Origin: Ostrinia nubilalis
Lineage: Eukaryota > Arthropoda > Insecta > Lepidoptera > Crambidae
Direction of reading: 5' to 3'
Assembly (NCBI RefSeq): GCF_963855985.1
Contig: NC_087106.1
Location: forward strand, 5,873,001-5,937,000
DNA length: 64,000 nt
This document shows positions 55,880-64,000 of the stretch, one piece after another (the first letter of the stretch is position 1; each line of letters starts with the position of its first letter). Made by a program: the position numbers and the translations under genes. Below the pieces are notes generated by a model. It saw only the letters and a program-made list of their open reading frames with translations, was not told the DNA's origin and searched no databases.

Positions 55880-56030
55880 ACACTTGCGCGAAAGTCATTA
55901 GCGCGAAGACACTAGCGCGAAAAGCCATTTGCGCGCATGGACACTTGCGCTAAAAGACACTATAGAGCGAATGGACATTAGCGCGAAAAGACATGAGCGC
56001 GAAAGACGGATATTTGTGCGAAACAATTTT
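55880..56030. repeat. minisatellite of (A/C)TAGCGCGAAAAGAC units
   Basis: About nine imperfect units of 14-18 bp, such as ATTAGCGCGAAGAC, ACTAGCGCGAAAAGCC and ATTAGCGCGAAAAGAC. The GCGCGAA core recurs seven or more times. It lies about 200 bp downstream, in the sense of transcription, of the receptor TM5 exon. Confidence 0.85.
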
Positions 56031-56223
56031 TCGCGTTATTAATCGGGAAAAATATTTGTCGTCCGTCGAGCTGTCGCTGTCGCTGAAGCTAAATATTTTT
56101 ACTGTTGTACAATTATTTTTTTGAAAATGTCGTGGGTTAAATTCCCCCGCCTTAGGCAGTTCGATTTTTTCAAGTTATTTATAATTTTATTTTTTTTAAA
56201 TTAAGTTTATAATGATAACTTAC

Positions 56224-56365
56224 CTGATATGCAGTCCCATCCTGACGTACAGGCACAGAATGAGTATACCGGGCACAAAGAAGAAGAAAATGCTGCTCAA
56301 CTCCAGCAGTGGAGAGGGAGCCATCAGCGCGCAGAACGCCGACTCCAGGGATATGTTGCCGGAAT
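56224..56365 (-). CDS. neuropeptide GPCR, exon with extracellular loop 2 and TM5
   Basis: This 142-bp exon is entered at acceptor CTGTTTCAG and left at donor AG|GTAAGT on the minus strand. Two bases finish a split codon, 46 codons follow, and two bases open an Arg codon. The peptide begins SGNISLESAFCALMAPSP; its Cys is the conserved loop-2 cysteine that pairs with TM3 in class A receptors. TM5 follows (LELSSIFFFFVPGILILCL), then YVRMGLHIR, which resembles the LYVRMG.KIR end of TM5 in CAPA/pyrokinin/PBAN-type receptors. The gene continues upstream, at higher coordinates, with TM1-TM4 exons I could not find up to 64000. Confidence 0.92.
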
Positions 56366-59300
56366 CTGAAACAGAGTTGTTTTTTAGCTGATTTTCCACC
56401 ACAGAAGTAGAAAGGCAGGGGAAAAAAATCAAAAACTTTATTTTGCTTGACTAGCGGGGTGAGGTTACAGCATATCAGACTGTAGGTATATTTTGCAGAT
56501 CGCCATCACCGGCGCGATTATAGGCCTGAGGAATATGTGCTAGGCGTGTCTGTCTACAAGCTGAAGAAAAACCAACTCGTGGCCACCAATATGGCCCGTG
56601 CCTTGTAGTGGGACGTATAAGGCTTACATAATATAATAGAACACCGTTTCAAAGCTTAAACAAATGCTCGTACAGCTGTCCCCGATTGCGCTAAAAAGTT
56701 TCAACTGCAATGCAACTGGATGACGAACGAACTTCAGCTGTTTTGACAAATCCGTATCGCGGTTTCGTTTTGACAGCTAGTTTAAACGATGCTGTAACGT
56801 AAACGGTGCGCAACTGCACCTTTACGTAAAAGCTGACAGAAAGCTACTTTTTCTCAAACGTCAAACGCTTAACGAACTTTTGCTGTGTTTTAGTCATTAT
56901 AGATTAAAAAATATGATGTTTCGTCTTTGTTTGCGCGTGAACTTAACCGCGAAACCGAATTGCACATCAGCTGGAATGAAATGGATCGCGTCTGAAGTGT
57001 AGACTGGAGATGAAACGCGAATGAATTGGAGACATTACTAATTACTCGTAGGACAATCGGGGTCCAGATCGCTCACTTAATTTTGGTGGCTAGAGACGTC
57101 ATACTGTCTCACTGCATAGTGATGAGGTAGTGACCTCTATCCACGGCACAATAGACATGTTGACACCACCAATCAATTGACGTACTTTTTAAAACTGTCA
57201 AAACGAAACTCTCCCATAGATTTTGTATGGCACTACAAGCAATTGACGTCACTATTTTGTCAACTCAATCAAACTAAGTACTTTTTTCAATTACAATGCT
57301 AGCAAAAATCGTAATCTACAGGTTATTTAAAATTAATCAAGTTTTTAAGGCCAGAATGAAGGGTTTTTTAAAAAAAGTTGTGGTTTGAATTATTGGGGTA
57401 TGGTGTCTAACTGTCTATGCCCTCGCAGTTTTTGTGGAAAATAGACTTTGAATGTTAATAAAGTCAATGTGGGAGGCAGACGCGTTTATCAACGACCTAC
57501 GACCTTTTTTAATGGAATCAACATCGAAATCGTGTACAGAATTCACATGCTACAATTTGTAGGGTAATGAGAAAAATTGAAGCGCGAATAATGTTTCCTT
57601 TACGAATTGTAAGGTTTATTCGCCCAGATTCGAGTTCATAGGTGACTTGAAATCGACGTCATAATAAATATTCTCAAAATATGCTGCCAAACATGTGTAC
57701 CAGAATGTTATAGAAACAGAGCATTTTTTTTAATGCAGCACAAAGCAGTTATTTGAAAGGCAATCACATCTGAGGGCTGAACCGCCATTTGTGTCTTTAA
57801 TGGCTCAATCGGAAACTGTCAGTCTTCAGAAGCACGACCTTATAAAAGAATATTAAGGAGTCTAAGTACTAAGGTCTTAGCCAATATACCTAATAATGTT
57901 TCAATTTCAATCAAACCTACACTAAGAAAATTCTAGACATCAAAGGACTTTTGTGGAATAATTTATTTATGTAATTAGCGTGGGTTTTATTTGTTATTTC
58001 TAAGCATAATTACATAGTCTCCTTTCCAAAAATAGCATAGTATTTGTATGATGGGACTATATTATTGCCATCTCTATTGTCAAAAAATAGATGATTCAGG
58101 GACCAGAGCCGGGACACGCTCGGCATTTTTATCAGTGTGCCAGACGTCAGCTGTTCCCAGCGTTGATTTGGAGAAACGTGACAAAAGCCGCATGTTTGTA
58201 GATTATACATTAAGTCTACTTAATGAAGGATTTATTTTTCAGCTGTTTTGACATTTTACTAACTTGCTTTAATTTCGGTCTATCGCAGAGTAAATAGTAA
58301 GTAAGCCAATCAGCCAAATGCTGTTTTTAATCTGGAGACTTATTTCGTAAATCAAGTTACTGGCTGGTTACAGTCCTTTCCGAAAAATAAATGACGAACA
58401 ATGGCCAAAATATTTCTTTTTCAAAGTCGTTTAGAACGATTTATTCGAAATTCAAACATTATTCGAATTTATTTCATTTTAAAAACAATGTGTTTCAAGA
58501 TTCATTGCGATGTTATCACGAACTACGATTTATTAGAATTAGGCTGAATGGTAATTTTCGGCTTTCCCACATAACGTAATGTTGAATAGAAGAAAATTGT
58601 AAGGGAACGTACGCTACGTTTAAGTAATTTACGATTTTGGTATTTGAAAACGTAATAATATAACCAACTTAGCCATAAATGGCCACAAAATGTGGTTATC
58701 AAATGTTACTTCTGCAATGCTTTGGGCACAATAGTGTTTTTTTAATTTCCTAGAATAAATCCGATAATGCTAATAGTATTTTCATAACACCTACCTATCG
58801 CAGTGACAAAGAAGTATAATCATAATCTAAAATTCTAAATTCTTATTTTATTGTAATTTTAGCATCTTTAAAATTGGCAAATGGTTACTTTACCCATTTG
58901 CAAGGTGCTAAACAGGATAAACAAAGGAACACAATAACTTAAAATAACTAAACTCAAAATTAGGTACTTATTAAATATTCACAAAAGGCTGGAAGCATTG
59001 CCACGTTCAACGAATCATCGTTGACCAAAATAATTGCCAGCCTTCTTCTATGTTGAGCAAGTGAATGATGAGACGAATATTCTAGATTCATACATTTGAA
59101 GATGCGATCTTACATTGTGATCTAAGAATTCGTGCGACTCCGTTTAATATTCGGGTTCTCTTCAAATATCTATACCTGATCGAGCATACGTTTATGTGTG
59201 GGCGACCTACAAATATGAAGATTGAAAATTGAATAGCGCTTGCGTCCCGTGGGTGGAAATAACCGATGGCTACTGGACCAGATTTGGCTTGGGATCAAGG

Positions 59301-60308
59301 AATGTAAAAGAAGATAACTTGAAAAACCGCCACTGATTTCTGTTAAAAGAAGATGACGTAAAAAACCGCCAGATTTTTAGAATTTTTCAGATGATTTCAA
59401 AATATAGTTAGTTAGCTCTTGATGACATCTTATCTGAAGGAATGTATGGCATAATGCGAGATGAGGCATAGATGCACTATGTGATTTAAATTAAATGAAC
59501 TTGCTCAAAAGAAACTTATTCAATATATATATTTTTTAAATCTTCATAATCGTTCATAAGTGCCACTTGTGGTCTAAACTGAATAAATATTTTTGATTTT
59601 AATATCATTCCTTTCACCAGAAAAGAATACGTTTCAACTCCATTTTACATGATTAATCTGTAGTGCCAACATCAAGTTGCCAGCGGGCTTGGTGTGAGAC
59701 TCTGAGTCCATAAAAAGCAAGTGGTCTGTACATAATTCGTTCGTTCGTTCGTTTCAGCCAAATGACGTCCACTGCTGGACAAAGGTCTCCTCCAAGGTTT
59801 TCCACAATGCACGGTCCTGCGCTGCCCGCATCCAGTACATAATTACATCAAACTAATAAGTAGCGCCATAAAATTTTGTTACTTATTTTGTATGATGATA
59901 CTGAATAAATATTTTTCTATTCTAGGTATTTCTATTCTAATTCTATTCTACTCTATTCTAATATATCTGGTTATACGAGTAAATAGAACAGATGTGTTTT
60001 ATACACCAGATTTTTCAACGCCTTTTTCGTCCCAAGAGTCGCTGAGGTAAGCCGCGAACACGAAAACATAAAAAGGTAAAGCTTTTCACATGCCACGTTG
60101 TTCCCGGATGATTTAGATAAAGATTTTTTAGATTTTTATTCTTTTTATCCTCTAAAAGCCTATCAAAATCCGAGTGGAGGCGTGAAACCGTAATTCACCC
60201 TTTCGGGGTCAGCAATTAATTGTGAGTTCTTTTGTTGCTGATGATGGCCTTTTAAATCTTTCGTAAAGAGCTTCAGGGGCTGCAACGGATCTAAAGTGAC
60301 TATATCTA
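56366..60308. other. receptor intron or 5' flank; no exon recognised
   Basis: The TM5 exon needs a preceding exon ending in phase 1. I looked for a DRY-type TM3 exon on the minus strand in this stretch and found none. It contains a dispersed word CGCCATCACCGGCGCGATTA with TAGGCC at 56500 (also near 53430), an RTE fragment at 59744, and near 59925-59965 a degenerate TTCTA repeat. The short frames at 58010-58579 are not recognised. Confidence 0.5.
59744..59836 (-). mobile_element. RTE-type LINE 3' end fragment
   Basis: A (CGTT)n run with TCGTTTCAGCC, then ACGTCCACTGCTGGACAAAG and GCGCTGCCCGCATCCAG, is the inverse of the end of the frame at 54485-54904. Confidence 0.78.
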
Positions 60309-60490
60309 CATAATATCCATGCTAATATTTTAAATACAATAGTAACACTTTCTGAATGTCTGTCTGTACTTAGTCACTAAATCCATTGGACAGATTTAGA
60401 AGAAAAATTCTATATTGTTTGAGAACCACGGGAAAACATACTATAGGATAGTTATATCATCCGGGTGTTTGAAAAGGAAGCATATTTTTT
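60309..60490 (+). mobile_element. degraded Lep1-type Helitron
   Basis: ATCCATGCTAATATTTTAAA, ATGTCTGTCTGTACTTAGTC and ATAGGATAGTTATATCATCC follow the Lep1 pattern with many changes. The 3' end is lost. Confidence 0.6.
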
Positions 60491-61057
60491 TTCAGACAGG
60501 AAGATATAGGACATAACAGTGTTTGTCAAAGTGAAAACAAGTAAGGTACACAATGATTTAAACAAATGTTCTTTTTTTCTTTCTATTTTACACCATGTAC
60601 CTGCAGAAACTCTAAATCGAAAGAACTTATCTCACATCGTTGAACTTTCAGATGGCCAGTTGTTACACCCACACCCTACCCCTACAATAGAATAAACGCC
60701 AGTTTTTATCCCAAAACATCATAATTTCAACCACAGGACGTCCATTGCTGAACTAGATTTCCAGAAATACATTTACCAAAAAGACGAACAACAAGCAAAT
60801 AGAATAACTGTGTGGGTTCGAGGGTAGTTTGTGAAAAAATACGCTGCGAATCACATCTAGTTTATTCACGCCATTGGAGATTGGACATAGATACATCAAT
60901 TCTTATTTTCAGTTGTCGAACAATACTGAAAATGCGTGGGAAGCTCGTTTATGTACATGAAATGTCTATTTACTTGCCAAAAAATAAATCTCTACTACGA
61001 AAAATCGTGGTGCGGGGGCCGGTCCTTTAAACCCTGGTTTATTTTTACTCAGAACTA

Positions 61058-61265
61058 CGTAGCTTTTCGCCCACGGCTTCAACCGCGTGAAATCTTGTCT
61101 GTCACAGAAAAACTTTATCGCGCGCGTCACTGTTTCAAAACCCGGGATAAAAACTACCCTATGTCCTTTCCCGGGACTTAAACTATCTCTATGCCAAATT
61201 TCATCAAAATAGACTCAATGGTTTAGGCGTGAAAGCGACACAGACTTTTCGTATTCATAATATAA
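61058..61265 (-). mobile_element. Lep1-type Helitron, inverted copy
   Basis: GTAGCTTTTCGCCCACGGCT, TGTCTGTCACAGAAAAACTT, CCCGGGATAAAAACTACCCT and CAATGGTTTAGGCGTGAAAG are the inverse of the copy at 20810. Frames here are repeat translations. Confidence 0.82.
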
Positions 61266-61872
61266 TTAAATTAGTACCTACGGATAAGTATCATTGACTG
61301 ACAGTAGTATGAAAACTACTGCTGAACGTAAGCCTCCTTAAACTTCCAGAGTTTTTTTTATTTAAGAAAGAGGTAAGAGTAAGAGGTCAGTCCGCCGGTC
61401 CATCGTGTGGCAGGCATCATATGCAACCATTTTTATCCAATAATCTCCAATCAAGAACGTTCTGCTTCAACGCTTTTACTTTATACAGGCTGCCACTTCA
61501 ACTTAAATTCGAAAAAGACAAAAGGACTAAATTAATAGCTGTTAATTTATATTAATTACCCATCTTCCTCCTTCATAAAGCTACTTGAATATATCCTTCA
61601 AATTTTAAGTACAGTTTTACTGTTAAGAGAGGATACAAAAGTAATTGAAAGCTTCCTTAGATCTTAAGAGATCTCAAAAGTATCAAGATGGCACATTTAT
61701 TCTGTAATAACTCGTCGAAAAGTCTCGACTCGAGTCACGTCTTCAGTAGTTAGTTCCAATTTAGCCACTTCTGTGACATTTTGCACAGCTTACAGTCCCA
61801 GACTAAGGAAAAGCGACATAGGATACTTGACAAACGTGATTAAAAACTTTATAGCAAATACATACATATAAA

Positions 61873-62062
61873 TCGTTTTATCCACAAAGACGCGCCCCAC
61901 CATTCTTCCTGTAATGTTTGAGTGTTGTCGGTACACGCTAAATTATCCATGAGTGCACACGCACACTACAATAATGACGCTCGGATTGCTCGGATTAAAC
62001 TCCCCGCACCCCACGCTTCCCTCGACCAAAATTGGTGGGGCGCGTCTTCGTGGATGAATCGA
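61873..62062. mobile_element. TCGTTTCATCCACGAAGAC-family MITE, copy 2
   Basis: 190 bp, nearly identical in its interior to 15571-15761 (ATGAGTGCACACGCACACTA, AATAATGACGCTCGGATTGC). The tips are slightly diverged (TCGTTTTATCCACAAAGAC). Confidence 0.88.
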
Positions 62063-62263
62063 TCTTTAACATAGATATCAGTACTTCAGTAGGTACTTAT
62101 TCCTATTGTCCAATCCGGATCATTACAAACAGCTATGTCGTGCACGCAAATGTTTGTATTATGCAATGAAGGAACCGATGACATTTACCGTCGGAGTCAG
62201 AGATGTATGTAACAGAAGCTAACACTGTAAAATTCCTCAAAATAAAATAAATGTCGTAACCAA

Positions 62264-62470
62264 TTCTTTAATTGGACTATTTCCAACGCTGCAACTGCTG
62301 CGTAGCCTACTTAAAGATAAAATCTACAGCTTGACCGCAATAAAAATCCAAGTAATAAGTAAGTAAGTCCTGGGGGAAAGTTAAACTGTCATTAATCCCA
62401 TTTCTTGTCTAATCGATCGTTTCCAGTCCCATTGCAGTTTAACTTTAACTTGGGACTAACTTTACTGGTA
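62264..62470 (+). mobile_element. dispersed retroelement fragment with inverted piece
   Basis: GGACTATTTCCAACGCTGCA, CTACAGCTTGACCGCAATAA and GGGGGAAAGTTAAACTGTCA match 45757-45899. A second, inverted piece follows (AGTTTAACTTTAACTTGGGA, GGTTTTTATTGGCAG). Confidence 0.65.
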
Positions 62471-62546
62471 GGGTTTTTATTGGCAGATGAGTTACAGCAG
62501 TGGCAAACAATGGTATAATTATTTGCCACGTTTTTAGTTTAGCTAA

Positions 62547-62771
62547 TCTATACTAATATTATAAAGCTGAAGAGTTTGTTTGTTTACTTGAACGAGCTAA
62601 TCTCAGGAACTACCGGTCCGATTTGAAAAATATTTCAGTGTTAGATAGCCCATTTGTCGAGGAAGGCTATAGGATATATACCATTACGCTACGAGTAATA
62701 AGGTGTAGAGCAAAAATGAAAAATGTTGCGAAAATGAGTTTTCACGCGTACGAAGTCGCGGGCACAGCTAG
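62547..62771 (+). mobile_element. Lep1-related Helitron with ACGCGTACGAAGTCGCGGGC 3' end
   Basis: It starts TCTATACTAATATTATAAAG and ends CACGCGTACGAAGTCGCGGG with CACAGCTAG. It unites the 5' end of the Lep1 type with the 3' end of the ACTAGC (ACGCGTGGATCC) subfamily, which supports calling both Helitrons. Confidence 0.82.
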
Positions 62772-63004
62772 TGGGTTATGTGGGGCTCTCCCTACCAGAA
62801 GAGTATAGGGCCTACCCTCTAAAAACTTGTTTCCGCCATGAGCCATATGAGTGGGGAAAGGCTGTAACGCTGTGTCCTATTTAGCAGTAAATTGCAACCA
62901 ATCAAAGGGCTCAATTATAATTATTGACAAGACACCTAATTAACATGTCAATCAATCGCAATTCGGCACAAATTGCTGACAAGATAATTAACATGCCAGT
63001 GTAA

Positions 63005-63267
63005 AGGACGAAGCACACTTATCAACCCTGAAAGGGATCAACATCGTATCGCTGTCACCTCTTGGGGCTCTTGGCGAGGCGTTTACGTTACTGTGCGGAT
63101 AAGTGTGCAGTTTATACAAAGAATACTTGATACTGACTCCTCGCGTGGGCATGGGCTGCCGATTCGAAGTTAACAGTTTGTGATACTCACTCATGAGCTA
63201 TGATAAAGGCCGTCTCGAGTAAATACGATTACGACCCATTTCCGGGTTGATAAATGTGCTTCGTCCT
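63005..63267. mobile_element. 263-bp MITE with AGGACGAAGCACA ends, TAA duplication
   Basis: AGGACGAAGCACACTTATCA at the left and TGATAAATGTGCTTCGTCCT at the right are inverses with one change. TAA flanks both ends (63002-63004 and 63268-63270). It is an uninterrupted relative of the element at 11386-11792. The 68-codon minus frame here is spurious. Confidence 0.9.
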
Positions 63268-63270
63268 TAA

Positions 63271-63936
63271 TTGGGTAACATGATCGACGTATTCTTCCTG
63301 TTTAAAGCAACACCTAATTAACACTCTTGAAAGAAAGTAATTAATTCCCGATATTCCTTCCAGGAAGACGTCACGGATCATTTTGTAAAAGCAAAAGTGA
63401 TTCAATTAATGGGGTAATTAATGTTACAAAGTTCAAATTACCTGATTGGGTGCTTCTTGTTTCCTAATTTCGTCAAAGGTAAATTATGAAGTAAGAAATA
63501 CATTTAAAATAAATAAGTATTTTACACTTTGCTACTCCTATTAGTCCAAATTAGGTACATATCACCTTATTAGAACGGTTATAAACATAGTTGAAAACTA
63601 AAACTAGTTTTTGTAAATACGTACCTACTTACGTTTACTTAGAAAACACCCAGACCAAAGCGTTTAATTTACTATTCATTAAATTATTTACGGCTAGTAA
63701 TTTTATATATTTTGCTAAGACAAGCTTTAATTAATACAGCGGATCACATAAGCACGTATTATATTACCTACCTACATGCTTAGTATTTTTGGCTTAGTCT
63801 AGACAGTCTAATTATTATTTCACAAATCCCTGGAAATTGACAAGTTTAAAACCTATTTTCTTTCATTTGCATATTTTGTTTGTTATTAATTAATATTTCA
63901 CCACAGAAAAACATACTCTAATAGTGTAAGTACACT
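63271..63936. other. no gene seen
   Basis: AT-rich with no frame and no matched repeat. Confidence 0.5.
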
Positions 63937-64000
63937 TGCCCGTATTTACAAAAGATGCTTGCTTAAGTGAAGCAGCAAATCGAACGCAGAGCGTTGAATA
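63937..64000. mobile_element. CGCCCGTATTCACAAAC-family MITE, cut by window end
   Basis: TGCCCGTATTTACAAAAGAT followed by GCTTGCTTAAGTGAAGCAGC and CGCAGAGCGTTGAATA matches the left half of 8154-8303. The rest lies beyond 64000. Confidence 0.82.

Larger units (their letters stand above)
46737..56223 (-). other. receptor intron, 9.5 kb
   Basis: Lies between the TM5 exon (donor CAG|GTAAGT at 56223) and the third-loop exon (acceptor at 46737), phase 2. It contains several MITEs, two SINEs, an RTE fragment and the GCGCGAAAA minisatellite near its 5' end. Confidence 0.85.

Overview
The window looks like nuclear DNA of a moth or butterfly. It is AT-rich, has very little coding sequence, and is packed with repeats I associate with Lepidoptera: short Lep1-type Helitrons that begin TCTATACTAATATTATAAA and end near GCTAGT, tRNA-derived SINEs, RTE-type LINE debris, and many small inverted-repeat elements. 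No bacterial, plasmid or CRISPR-like content was seen.

Only two real protein genes are well supported, both on the minus strand. One is an intronless secreted acid-lipase-type gene (13973-15169) with a complete Ser-Asp-His triad, a TATA box and a polyadenylation signal that overlaps the stop codon. The other is part of a peptide-hormone GPCR of the insect neuromedin-U-receptor-like group (CAPA/pyrokinin/PBAN receptors). Three exons are visible: 56224-56365 (second extracellular loop and TM5), 46633-46736 (third cytoplasmic loop) and 21893-22076 (TM6-TM7). Their splice sites are canonical and their phases join exactly. The introns are about 9.5 kb and 24.6 kb. The 5' exons (TM1-TM4) should lie above 56365, probably beyond 64000. 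The C-terminal exon lies below 21893 and was not found. Most of the window from 21.9 kb upward is therefore receptor intron.

Weaker coding signals are two THAP zinc-finger N-terminal exons (25750-25856 open; 34142-34226 frameshifted), an RTE reverse-transcriptase C-terminus (54485-54904), and a plus-strand chain of exon-like segments with good splice sites at about 29.5-30.4 kb of unknown identity.

Layout. 0.2-1.2 kb: a tandem array with 178-bp period, broken by a hAT-type MITE. 1.8-5.2 kb: two inverted-repeat elements of about 1.3 kb. 6-13 kb: MITEs, SINEs and a nested MITE cluster at 11.4-12.9 kb with readable target duplications. 14-15.3 kb: lipase. 16.45-17.5 kb: a foldback with 499-bp arms. 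19-21.4 kb: Helitrons and a hAT MITE. 21.9-56.4 kb: receptor exons and repeat-filled introns, including a perfect 69-bp nested palindrome at 28.4 kb. 56.4-64 kb: more repeats.

The two genes show no sign of working together. I found no convincing undescribed multi-gene system. The most notable things are the nested palindromic elements and the partial receptor gene. All identifications come from reading the sequence, without database searches.
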